NCBI RefSeq assembly: GCF_003970675.1
Contig: NZ_CP034563.1
Location: 434,001-498,000, forward strand
Length of the DNA: 64,000 nt
Reading direction: 5' to 3'
Origin: Flammeovirga pectinis
GTDB lineage: Bacteria > Bacteroidota > Bacteroidia > Cytophagales > Flammeovirgaceae
Part shown: piece by piece, positions 55,621-64,000 of the stretch
How positions within the stretch are numbered: the stretch's first letter is position 1
Layout of the letters: every line of letters begins with the position of its first letter
Position numbers and translations under genes: made by a program
The notes under the pieces: generated by a model
Told to the model about the DNA's origin: nothing
Database searches by the model: none
What the model saw: the letters and a program-made list of their open reading frames with translations, nothing else

Positions 55621-56151
55621 ATCAATAATTGCTATTTAAATAATAGTAAATATTGTACTCTTTGTTGTAAGATGAAATACCCAATTTTGAGTAGTTTTTA
55701 CTTTTTTTTAAAAAATTATTCTAGTAAAATTAAATTAATTGATTAGGATTTAGCTAACTCATAACTTTATCATTTTCTTTTTTTTATACAAGATGGAATG
55801 TAAGTATAGAAGAGATTGGTCACTATCTATTTAAATTTTAAGAGTTTCTGCTATGCCTATTTAAGATGATTTTATTCAATTAAATGTTTTTATAACAATT
55901 AAACTTTTGGAAGTTATTAATTATCATCAAAAATGATGTGTTTTTATCACATCAATAGATCACATCAAGTGGTGTAATACTGATATAATAAGTTTGTAAG
56001 TATCTAAAAATAAGTGTTTTGTGATTTATTTTAGTAGTGATGTGAAATTGATGATATAATAAAGTGTGTTTGTACACTTTTAAGCTGTCATATTTGTGAA
56101 AACAAGATAAAAACATTTAAAAGAACTTAATTCTATTAACCCTTTTCAATC
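55621..56151. other. Control region of the polysaccharide locus
   Basis: This 531-bp gap lies before the GH3 gene. It holds four copies of a TGATGTG/CACATCA heptamer (55934-56044), two of them in a 21-bp inverted repeat, and a possible TAnnTTTG promoter box (TAAGTTTG at 55989-55996). No gene is visible. Confidence 0.55.
55934..55954. promoter_or_regulatory. Inverted repeat upstream of the GH3 gene
   Basis: TGATGTG-N7-CACATCA is a 21-bp inverted repeat; single copies of the same heptamer lie at 55961 and 56038. Confidence 0.5.
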
Positions 56152-58437
56152 ATGAGAATCTTATACAGTATATCAATTTTTATAGCATTTCAATTTCTCC
56201 TGCTTTCATGTAATGAGAAAGACTCTTCTTTATCTAATTGGAAAAGTTATAGTGGCGATAAAGAAATAGAACAGAAAGTTGATTCTGTTTTATCACTGAT
56301 GACTCTAGAAGAAAAAATTGGTCAGATGACTCAATTTTCTGGACATGGTACATTAACTGGTCCTCAAATTAATGATGATTTTAAACAATACTTAGAGAAG
56401 GGGTTAGTTGGTAGTATGTTCAATGTTTTTGGCTCTGAAGGATTGATAAAATTACAGAAGCAAGCAATGGAACATTCTAGGTTACATATTCCAATTTTAT
56501 TTGCAGCAGATGTAATTCATGGTTACGAAACTACATTCCCAATTCCATTGGCAGAATCTTGTTCTTGGGATTTAGAGTTAATGAAACGTAGTGCTAGAAT
56601 TAGTGCAATCGAGGCAACAGCCGCAGGTATTAGCTGGACGTTTGCTCCTATGGTTGATATTGCAAGAGATCCACGTTGGGGGAGAGCTTTAGAAGGTGCA
56701 GGTGAAGATGTATTTTTAAGTACTCAAGTAGCAGTAGCAAGGGTACAAGGTTTCCAAGGAATTAATTCTTACAAAGATTTTTCTAAGAATAATACAATGT
56801 TAGCTTGTACTAAGCATTTTGCGGCTTACGGTGCAGCATTAGCAGGTAGAGATTATAATAGTGTTGATATATCAGATAGAACTTTAAGAGATACTTATTT
56901 ACCTCCATTCCATGCAACAGTAGATGCAGGTGTAGCTACTTTCATGACGGCATTCAACACTTTAAATGGAGTGCCATCAACAGGTAATAAATATTTATTC
57001 TCAGATATTTTAAGAGGTGAATGGGATTTTAGAGGAGCGGTTGTAACAGATTATACGGCAATTAACGAAATGATTCCTCATGGGTTTGCTAAGGATTTAA
57101 AACAAGCATCAGAACTTGCGGTTAACGCTGGTATTGATATGGACATGAATGGTGCTGCTTTTATTCAGAATTTAAAAGAGTTAGTAGAAGAAGGAAAAGT
57201 TAAGGAGAGCACAATAAACAATGCAACTGCAAGAATTTTGGAATTGAAATTTATGCTTGGCTTGTTTGATGATCCATATAGATATATGAATCAAGAAAGA
57301 GAAGATGCATTACTGTCTGCTCCTGAACATTTAGAAGAAGCACTTAAAAATGCAGAAAGATCTATTGTACTTTTAAAAAATGATAAAGGGGTACTTCCAT
57401 TAAAAACATCAAAAAGAAAACGTGTTGCCTTGATTGGCCCAATGATTAAAGAAAGAAATAGCTTAAATGGCGAGTGGGCTATTAAAGGAAAAAGAGAAAA
57501 GAGTGTTACGTTATTTGAAGGTATCAAGAATAAATACAAGAACTCATCAGTAACATTTCAATATGCTAAAGGCGCTTCTTTAATGGGAGATGCAAATAGT
57601 AAGGAAGCTAGAGAAGCAGTAAAATTAGCTTACAAAAGTGATGTATTAGTTGTTGCTTTAGGCGAAGAATACAATTGGTCTGGAGAAGCAGCAAGTAGAT
57701 CGGATATCACAATTCCAAAAGCTCAAAAAGAGTTATTAAAAGCACTAAAGAAAACAGGTAAGCCAATTATTTTGGTATTGCTAAATGGCAGACCTCTTGA
57801 TTTATCTTGGGAAGATGAAAACATAGAAGCGATTGTAGAAGCATGGTACCCAGGAACTAGAGCAGGTGATGCTGTTGCAAATGTACTTTCAGGAGGTTAT
57901 AACCCGTCTGCAAAATTAACAATGACTTTCCCAAGAAATGTAGGGCAAGTACCGATCTACTATAATGCATTGAACACAGGTAGACCTTTTGATCAAAATA
58001 ATCCTCAAGATTATAAATCATTCTACTTAGATGTGGCTAACACACCACTTTATCCTTTTGGGTATGGACTAAGTTATTCTGAGTTTACGTACTCTAACTT
58101 AAAATTATCGAAGAAGAAATTTAAACATGGTGAAACGATTACAGCAAGTATTGATGTTAAGAATGTTAGTAATGTGGATGGAGAAGAGATTGTACAACTC
58201 TATTTACAAGATGTTTTTGCATCAGTAGCTCAACCTGTAAAGAATTTGAAGGGATTTAAAAAAATAGCATTGAAAAAAGGAGAGACCAAAACAGTTAGTT
58301 TCACTATTACTGAAGAGTTATTGAAAATAATTGACATTGACTCTAAATATACAGCCGAGGTAGGGGAATTTAACCTTTGGATTGGTAAATCATCTAACGA
58401 TTCGAAACAACAAACAAAATTTACTTACTCCCTTTAA
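56152..58437 (+). CDS. bglX: GH3 family glycosidase lipoprotein (BglX-like)
   Basis: The 761-residue protein has a lipoprotein signal (FIAFQFLLLSCNEKDSS) and the GH3 plan: N-terminal TIM barrel (APMVDIARDPRWGRALEGAGED, ACTKHFAAYGAALAGRDYNSVD), with the nucleophile Asp300 in RGAVVTDYTAINE, then the C-terminal alpha/beta sandwich (LNGRPLDLSWEDENIEAIVEAWYPGTRAG) and a fibronectin-III-like tail (IDVKNVSNVDGEEIVQLYL). The length fits BglX. It should release beta-linked glucose or similar from oligosaccharides in the periplasm. It leads the SusCD locus, with a hairpin overlapping its stop. Confidence 0.92.
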   Translation: MRILYSISIFIAFQFLLLSCNEKDSSLSNWKSYSGDKEIEQKVDSVLSLMTLEEKIGQMTQFSGHGTLTGPQINDDFKQYLEKGLVGSMFNVFGSEGLIKLQKQAMEHSRLHIPILFAADVIHGYETTFPIPLAESCSWDLELMKRSARISAIEATAAGISWTFAPMVDIARDPRWGRALEGAGEDVFLSTQVAVARVQGFQGINSYKDFSKNNTMLACTKHFAAYGAALAGRDYNSVDISDRTLRDTYLPPFHATVDAGVATFMTAFNTLNGVPSTGNKYLFSDILRGEWDFRGAVVTDYTAINEMIPHGFAKDLKQASELAVNAGIDMDMNGAAFIQNLKELVEEGKVKESTINNATARILELKFMLGLFDDPYRYMNQEREDALLSAPEHLEEALKNAERSIVLLKNDKGVLPLKTSKRKRVALIGPMIKERNSLNGEWAIKGKREKSVTLFEGIKNKYKNSSVTFQYAKGASLMGDANSKEAREAVKLAYKSDVLVVALGEEYNWSGEAASRSDITIPKAQKELLKALKKTGKPIILVLLNGRPLDLSWEDENIEAIVEAWYPGTRAGDAVANVLSGGYNPSAKLTMTFPRNVGQVPIYYNALNTGRPFDQNNPQDYKSFYLDVANTPLYPFGYGLSYSEFTYSNLKLSKKKFKHGETITASIDVKNVSNVDGEEIVQLYLQDVFASVAQPVKNLKGFKKIALKKGETKTVSFTITEELLKIIDIDSKYTAEVGEFNLWIGKSSNDSKQQTKFTYSL

Positions 58438-58450
58438 AAAGGGGGGTAAG
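58424..58450 (+). other. Hairpin overlapping the GH3 stop codon
   Basis: CTTACTCCCTTT pairs with AAAGGGGGGTAAG around the stop codon at 58435. It may reduce read-through into the SusC gene or stabilise the GH3 mRNA. Confidence 0.5.
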
Positions 58451-58488
58451 CCACGAAATGATTTGAATTAATTTATTGAGCAAAACTT

Positions 58489-61458
58489 ATGAAAAATTTA
58501 TTATTAACTCTAATCCTAGGGCTTTGTCTTAGTGCTGCTTATGCACAAGATACTGTGAAAGGAACAATAAAAAGTACAACAGGAGAAGAAGTTATTGGTG
58601 CTAGTATTGTTATAAAAGGTACTACAACGGGCACAATTACAGATTATCTTGGCAATTTTTCTCTTTCTGGTGTAAAACAACAAGATGTTTTGGTAATATC
58701 TTCAATCGGATATATTCCAACAGAAGTAACATTACAAGATCCAACTTCACCTCTTAATGTACTTTTAGAAGAAGATGTGGATCAGTTAGAAGAAGTTGTT
58801 GTAATTGGTTATGGAGTAATGAAAAAAAGTGATTTAACGGGTGCCGTTGGATCAGTTAAAAGTGAAGATGTTGAAAAAATACCAGCCTCTAACCCTATGC
58901 AATCAATGCAAGGTAAAGTATCAGGTGTACAAATTACTTCTTCAAGTACTCCGGGTGGATCGCCAACAGTACAAATTAGAGGAGTAGGAACAACTGGTAA
59001 TTCTAGTCCACTATACGTAGTAGATGGAATGTTATTAGATGATATTGGCTTTTTAAGTTCAAACGATGTAGCATCTATGGAAGTATTAAAAGATGCATCA
59101 GCTACTGCAATTTATGGTTCTAGAGGTGCAAATGGTGTAGTAATTATTAGTACAAAGCAAGGTAAAGCAGGTAAAGCAAAAGTAACTTTTAATTCTTATG
59201 CTGGTGTACAACAGATTGCAGCAAGACCAGATATGGTAAATGGTCAGCAATATGCGATGTTACAAAATGAAATTTTACATAACCAAGGTGATGACTTAGC
59301 TTATACAAAAGATCAAGTTGCTACTATGGGGAAAGGTACTGATTGGATTGATGAAGCGACAAGAAACGCAGCCATCCAAAATTATCAAGTAGGTGTATCA
59401 GGCGGTTCTGATAAAGTAATGTATAATATCTCGGCAGGGTATTTTAATCAAGAAGGTGTTGTAAAAGGATCTGCTTTTGATCGTTTTAATTTCAGAATTA
59501 ACAACAGGTATGATTTATCTGATAAAGTAAAACTTGGTCATAATATCTCATTCTCTACTTACAATTCTATAAATGAAGGAGTTGATTTAGGAGATGCTTA
59601 CAAAGCAGATCCAACAATGCCTGTTTATGATGAAAAAGGATATTTTGGTAGTTCAAATAACAATGATATTGGCAATCCAATAGCTGCATCATATTATAAA
59701 AATAATGTAAGTGAAGGGAATAGATTAGTAGGTAATGTATTTTTAGATTATAAAATTACTGAAGGTTTAACCTTTAAGACAAATGTTGGTCTTGACTACT
59801 CTACAAACAGTGGCAAGGCGTATACACCAATTTTTTATGTAAGTGGAAAGCAATACAGTGATATTAGTATTTTAAGCGTAAATGGAAATACTTACAACAC
59901 TTTACTATGGGAAAATACACTAAGTTATATGAAAGAGTGGGGTAAGCATAGAGTGAATGCTGTAGTTGGTGTGACAACCCAAAATAATTTTAGTGAAGGT
60001 TGGAATGGAAGTGAAAATGATGTTCCTAATAACACAAATATGTGGTATTTAGGTAGTGGTAGTGCAGATAGTAGAAATGTAACGCAATGGGCAAATTCAA
60101 ACTCTTATTTATCTTTCTTAGGTAGATTAAATTATGCGTATAACAATAAATATCTAGCTACGGCAACATTTAGATCTGATGGATCTTCTAGGTTTGGAGA
60201 AAGTAATAAGTTTGGTATGTTTCCATCATTAGCTTTAGGTTGGAGAATATCAGAAGAAAATTTTCTTAATACAAGTGACTTAATTAGCAACCTTAAATTA
60301 AGAGGTAGCTGGGGTAGAATTGGTAACGATAAAATAGGAGATTATAGTCAATACTCATTAGTAGAAAATAATCTTAATCCAGTGTTTGGGTCAGACCAAG
60401 ATTTACATCAAGGGGGTACAGTAACTACAATGGCAAATTCAGATTTAAAATGGGAAACTGTAGAACAATATGATATAGGTTTAGAAGTTGGTTTCTGGGA
60501 TGATAAGTTAACTATTGATGGAGATTATTATTACAAGCATACAAAAGATATGTTAGTCTACATTTCTCCTCCTGGCTTAGTAGGTTCTGAAGGGGCGGTA
60601 CCGTCTAATATTGGTGAAGTAATTAACTCTGGTATTGATTTAAATGTAACATGGAATGATGATATTGGAGAGGACATTCATTACACAATTGGAGCAAATA
60701 TTTCTACAATAAACAATGAAGTTTTAGCCTTAGATCCAAATAACCCTTACATCTATTCTGGTGATTTAGGAAACGGACAACAAGTAACGTTAACTACTCC
60801 TGGTGAAGCAATTGGGTCGTTTTATGGCTATGAAACTGCAGGTGTTTTCCAAACACAAGAGCAAGTAAATAATACACCACATTTAGCAGGTTCAGCACCT
60901 GGTGACATGATTTATGTTGATACAAATAATGATGGTGTTATTGATGAAAAAGACAAGAAGGTAATTGGTAGCCCGATTCCAGACTTTATCTATGGTGTTA
61001 ACCTTGCTGTATCTTATAAAAACTTTGATTTATCGGTTTTACTACAAGGGCAAGTGGGTAATCAAATATACAATGCTAAGAAAGCAGTAAGATGGGGAAC
61101 AACTAATTTTGAAACAAGTTACTTAAGCAGATGGACTGCTGCAGGAACAAGTAATACAGAACCTAGGGTATCAAATGGTGGGGTTAACTACGAAGTTTCT
61201 GATAGATTTATTGAAGATGGATCTTACTTGAAATTAGGAAACGTTACACTTGGATATTCTTTTTCTGAAAGAATTACGGATAAGATTTTTGTAGAAAGAT
61301 TAAGAGTATACGGAGCTGTATCAAATATTTATTTGTACCAGCCCTACAAATCTTATAGTTCGGAAATTACATCCAGCTCTCCTTTAGCAGCAGGTATAGA
61401 TTTTAATACATACCCATTAACTGCAACATACACTTTAGGTCTAAACATTAACTTTTAA
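58489..61458 (+). CDS. SusC/RagA family TonB-dependent receptor
   Basis: The 989-residue protein has the SusC layout: signal peptide (LLTLILGLCLSAAYAQ), a carboxypeptidase-regulatory-like domain (VIGASIVIKGTTTGTITDYLGNFSL, residues about 34-58), the TonB-box and plug (GYGVMKKSDLTGAVGSV, and PTVQIRGVGTTGNSSPLYVVDG), and the C-terminal barrel ending in a terminal aromatic-type strand (TLGLNINF). It forms the outer-membrane channel for oligosaccharide import with the following SusD. It is 51 bp after the GH3 gene. Confidence 0.95.
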   Translation: MKNLLLTLILGLCLSAAYAQDTVKGTIKSTTGEEVIGASIVIKGTTTGTITDYLGNFSLSGVKQQDVLVISSIGYIPTEVTLQDPTSPLNVLLEEDVDQLEEVVVIGYGVMKKSDLTGAVGSVKSEDVEKIPASNPMQSMQGKVSGVQITSSSTPGGSPTVQIRGVGTTGNSSPLYVVDGMLLDDIGFLSSNDVASMEVLKDASATAIYGSRGANGVVIISTKQGKAGKAKVTFNSYAGVQQIAARPDMVNGQQYAMLQNEILHNQGDDLAYTKDQVATMGKGTDWIDEATRNAAIQNYQVGVSGGSDKVMYNISAGYFNQEGVVKGSAFDRFNFRINNRYDLSDKVKLGHNISFSTYNSINEGVDLGDAYKADPTMPVYDEKGYFGSSNNNDIGNPIAASYYKNNVSEGNRLVGNVFLDYKITEGLTFKTNVGLDYSTNSGKAYTPIFYVSGKQYSDISILSVNGNTYNTLLWENTLSYMKEWGKHRVNAVVGVTTQNNFSEGWNGSENDVPNNTNMWYLGSGSADSRNVTQWANSNSYLSFLGRLNYAYNNKYLATATFRSDGSSRFGESNKFGMFPSLALGWRISEENFLNTSDLISNLKLRGSWGRIGNDKIGDYSQYSLVENNLNPVFGSDQDLHQGGTVTTMANSDLKWETVEQYDIGLEVGFWDDKLTIDGDYYYKHTKDMLVYISPPGLVGSEGAVPSNIGEVINSGIDLNVTWNDDIGEDIHYTIGANISTINNEVLALDPNNPYIYSGDLGNGQQVTLTTPGEAIGSFYGYETAGVFQTQEQVNNTPHLAGSAPGDMIYVDTNNDGVIDEKDKKVIGSPIPDFIYGVNLAVSYKNFDLSVLLQGQVGNQIYNAKKAVRWGTTNFETSYLSRWTAAGTSNTEPRVSNGGVNYEVSDRFIEDGSYLKLGNVTLGYSFSERITDKIFVERLRVYGAVSNIYLYQPYKSYSSEITSSSPLAAGIDFNTYPLTATYTLGLNINF

Positions 61459-61469
61459 TTCGGTAACTC

Positions 61470-62990
61470 ATGAAAAAATATAGCATATTATTCGTATTTG
61501 CTCTCTTGAGTATCTCTTGTAGTAACTTTTTAGAGAAAACACCACAGGCAAATGAAACATCAGCAGATTATTTTAATTCTCAAGAAGGAGCACTAAAAGC
61601 AACCAATGCAATTTATGAATCTTTAAGAGGTTGGAATACAACAGCTTGGGGGCCTATTGGTTTAGTTGATGTAGCTTCTGATGATGCAGAAAAAGGAAGT
61701 ACTGCATCAGATAGTTATGATATGATAGAGCTAAATAATGCTACTTATCTATCTAATAACGGTACTATACAAGGCTATTACCAAGAGCACTATCAAGCAA
61801 TTAATAGATGCAACCAAGTAATAGTAAATGTGCCTAAAGCAGATTTTGATAAAGATGAAAAGGAAAGATATATTGCTGAAGCAAAATGTTTGCGTGCCTT
61901 CTTCTATTTTAATTTAGTAAGAGCTTATGGCGGTGTTCCAATTGTAGATAGATTATTGTCAATTTCAGAATACAAACAACCAAGAGCAACAAGAGAAGAA
62001 ACGTACGATTTTATTGTTCAAGATTTAGAAGAAGCGGCAGCTGTACTCCCAACAAAATCTGGATATAGTGCGGCTGAGTTAGGAAGAGTAACACAAGGTG
62101 CTGCTTATGCTATTTTGGCTAAAGTGCATTTATTTAGAGCATCTTTTAATGGAGATGTACAAGAATATAACAAATCATTAGTTGCAGTAGAGAAAGTAAT
62201 TAACTCTGGAGAGTATGGTTTATATCCTGTTTTTGCCGATATATTTAAATTAAGTGGAGAAAACTCTATTGAATCAATCTTTGAAGTACAAACACACGAT
62301 TTTGAACAAGGTGGAGGAAGTAGTCAATATACTGAAATTCAGGGAATAAGATCTAATTCACTTAACAGAGGATGGGGCTTTAATATTCCGTCTAAATCTT
62401 TACGTGATGAGTTTGAAGCTAATGATCCTCGTTACGCTGCTACAATTATTACAGCAGGACAAACATTATACGACGGAGAGGTTGTTCCAAGACCAGCCGA
62501 TGGAGTTTTTGGTGATAAATCTGACCCAATTAGTGAATTCTACAGTTATAAAGTGTATGCTCCTAGCCACAATGGCGGGAACGTAAATAGCCCAATGAAT
62601 ATTAGATTAATTCGTTATTCAGATATTTTATTAGTGGCTGCTGAAGCTGCAAATGCTCAAGGGAATACCACAAAAGCATTAGGCTATTTAAATATGGTGA
62701 GAGCAAGAGCAAGAGGTACACAAAGTGTTTTACCAGATGTTACAGGAGCAGACCAAGTAGTTATTAGAGAGGCAATATGGCACGAACGTAGAGTAGAATT
62801 AGCAATGGAGCAACACAGATATTTTGATTTAATGAGAATGGATAATGTTGTACCAGGGTATGCAAAAACAAAGTTAGCAGAAAACAGTGCTAATAAATTT
62901 GATGCCTCAAAAAATAAAGTTTATCCAATACCGCAATCAGAAATTAATGCTGTTGGTAGTGATATTCTTGAGCAGAATCCAAATTATTAA
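61470..62990 (+). CDS. SusD/RagB family surface lipoprotein
   Basis: The 506-residue protein has a lipoprotein signal (ILFVFALLSISCSNFLEKTPQ) and SusD landmarks: YNSQEGALKATNAIYESLRGW-like start, EAKCLRAFFYFNLVRAYGGVPI, LLVAAEAANAQGN, VREAIWHERRVELAMEQHRYFDLMRM and NKVYPIPQSEIN. It binds glycan and closes the SusC lid. Its stop is followed by a 9-bp-stem hairpin. Confidence 0.95.
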   Translation: MKKYSILFVFALLSISCSNFLEKTPQANETSADYFNSQEGALKATNAIYESLRGWNTTAWGPIGLVDVASDDAEKGSTASDSYDMIELNNATYLSNNGTIQGYYQEHYQAINRCNQVIVNVPKADFDKDEKERYIAEAKCLRAFFYFNLVRAYGGVPIVDRLLSISEYKQPRATREETYDFIVQDLEEAAAVLPTKSGYSAAELGRVTQGAAYAILAKVHLFRASFNGDVQEYNKSLVAVEKVINSGEYGLYPVFADIFKLSGENSIESIFEVQTHDFEQGGGSSQYTEIQGIRSNSLNRGWGFNIPSKSLRDEFEANDPRYAATIITAGQTLYDGEVVPRPADGVFGDKSDPISEFYSYKVYAPSHNGGNVNSPMNIRLIRYSDILLVAAEAANAQGNTTKALGYLNMVRARARGTQSVLPDVTGADQVVIREAIWHERRVELAMEQHRYFDLMRMDNVVPGYAKTKLAENSANKFDASKNKVYPIPQSEINAVGSDILEQNPNY

Positions 62991-62996
62991 TCAATC

Positions 62997-63034
62997 TCCC
63001 CTATTGGTAAGCAATAGATGATATTAATAGGGGA
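62997..63034 (+). other. Intercistronic hairpin after susD
   Basis: TCCCCTATT pairs with AATAGGGGA between the SusD gene and the next lipoprotein gene. No T run follows, so it may lower expression of the downstream gene. Confidence 0.55.
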
Positions 63035-63050
63035 TATCAAAATATATAAA

Positions 63051-64000
63051 ATGAAAAAGATAATATTTTTCTTATCGTTAGTAGCAATTTTTGCAAGTTG
63101 TGGGTTTGATCAAAATGAAATAAAAGGCATTGCAGCCCCTCCAACAGATGATGCAAGAGACACAATTAATGTTACCCCAGAACCCATTGAAGGTATCGTT
63201 TTAATGTATCCTCAAAAAGAGCAAAAAAATATCACTTTTGATGCTTCTGTACAATTAAATTGGGAAGCAGAAAAGTTAGGTTTAAGCTATGATGTTTATT
63301 TATGGAAAGCCGCAGAAGAGAAATCTACTACTCCAATTGTATCTAAGATTACAAATAACTTTTATGTGCTCTCTGGTTTAGATAAAGAACAAGATTATAA
63401 GTGGTTGGTAGTTGGCAAAAATGGAGTAGAAACAATTACTTCTCAAGAAGGGACTTTTACATCTTCTAAAGTAAGTTTAAATGATGTATTAACTACAAAA
63501 GTTATTGGCTTATCATTTAATAACTCAGTAGCTGATGACGATGGAAAATATACTGTAACAAGTAATTCAGCTGAATTTACAAAAGATAGATTCGATACTC
63601 CAAATGCTGCTTTTGAGGGTAGTGCAGACAGAACTGAATCGGCTGCCATAGTATCAAATGATGCTACTCTGAACCCTGGTTTAATGACTGTTTCCGTATG
63701 GGTAAAACCAACAGATATGGCAAATGCAGGTTGGATTTATTCTATGCAACGTTGGGAGGGTTTCTCGATGAAAAGAGAGAGCGATGCACGTTTAAAAAAC
63801 ATGTATTTTCATGAAACTTCTATATGGGATGCTGTAAATTTATTCACAGATGAAATCTCTTTAGATAAATGGACTCATGTTGTAATTACGGTAGATGGAA
63901 TTTCTAGAAAAGTATATTACAATGGTGCACTAGTTTCAAAAATTGATGCAGAAGGTCCTGTTAAGTTTAATGCAGGTAATGGTGCTGATCTAATTATTGG
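63051..64000 (+). CDS. Surface glycan-binding lipoprotein with LamG-like domain (partial)
   Basis: The frame starts at ATG 63051 with a lipoprotein signal (IIFFLSLVAIFASCGFDQ) and is open to the window end. Residues about 35-140 look like an Ig/FN-like domain of the SusE-F kind (TFDASVQLNWEAEKLGLSYDVYLWK). From about 160 it is a concanavalin A-like (LamG) fold: GLMTVSVWVKPTDMANAGWIYS, LDKWTHVVITVDGISRKVYYNGALV. The position after SusC and SusD and the fold suggest surface glycan binding. The 3' end is outside the window. Confidence 0.75.
   Translation, partial: MKKIIFFLSLVAIFASCGFDQNEIKGIAAPPTDDARDTINVTPEPIEGIVLMYPQKEQKNITFDASVQLNWEAEKLGLSYDVYLWKAAEEKSTTPIVSKITNNFYVLSGLDKEQDYKWLVVGKNGVETITSQEGTFTSSKVSLNDVLTTKVIGLSFNNSVADDDGKYTVTSNSAEFTKDRFDTPNAAFEGSADRTESAAIVSNDATLNPGLMTVSVWVKPTDMANAGWIYSMQRWEGFSMKRESDARLKNMYFHETSIWDAVNLFTDEISLDKWTHVVITVDGISRKVYYNGALVSKIDAEGPVKFNAGNGADLII

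Overview
The window is AT-rich chromosomal DNA from a member of the Bacteroidota, most like a marine Cytophagales bacterium such as Flammeovirga (inference from gene content and style, not from a search). The signs are SusC/SusD outer-membrane pairs, C-terminal type IX secretion (T9SS) sorting domains, many Bacteroidota-type lipoproteins, fucose genes and polysaccharide-use genes. I see no rRNA, tRNA, CRISPR array or prophage.

Layout. 1-1.2 kb: a HipA-like kinase with a DUF3037 partner. 1.7-4 kb: a sulfatase-modifying-factor-domain protein and a T9SS cargo protein. 4-13.3 kb: mostly housekeeping and single genes (GNAT acetyltransferase, CorA, GtrA, TruA, DUF523, an HxxxD acyltransferase-like protein, an AlkB-like dioxygenase, a lipoprotein, a secreted transglutaminase-like protein). 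13.3-19.3 kb, minus strand: a cobalamin-riboswitch operon with three surface lipoproteins and a BtuB-like TonB receptor. 19.4-26.7 kb: a GbsR/MarR-type regulator and a tripartite RND efflux system, with six copies of an 18-bp palindrome in the two control regions. The outer-membrane component carries an extra periplasmic binding domain, and the RND permease is split by a frame break at a G run. 26.8-36 kb: small lipoproteins, an M43 metalloprotease gene broken by two in-frame TAA codons, a secreted MBL-fold hydrolase, a bestrophin-like channel and a CAP-domain lipoprotein.

36-51.5 kb is an L-fucose catabolic island: isomerase (fucI), kinase (fucK), aldolase (fucA), lactaldehyde dehydrogenase (aldA), lactate oxidation complex (lutABC), permease (fucP), GntR and LacI regulators, and a sugar-epimerase-like lipoprotein. 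Together these would take L-fucose through fuculose-1-phosphate to dihydroxyacetone phosphate plus lactaldehyde, then lactate, then pyruvate. A REP-associated transposase (RAYT) and five 82-nt REP-like palindromes are inserted in the middle of the island. Two shared control motifs, a LacI-type palindrome and a 14-bp element, link its intergenic regions.

51.8-55.6 kb holds small genes (ArfB, LuxR-type regulator, DTW-domain protein, hypotheticals). 56.1-64 kb is a polysaccharide utilisation locus with a GH3 glycosidase, SusC, SusD and a LamG-like surface lipoprotein that runs off the window. The strongest leads are the palindrome-controlled efflux system with its fused TolC, the B12 surface operon, the RAYT/REP cluster and the fucose regulon motifs.
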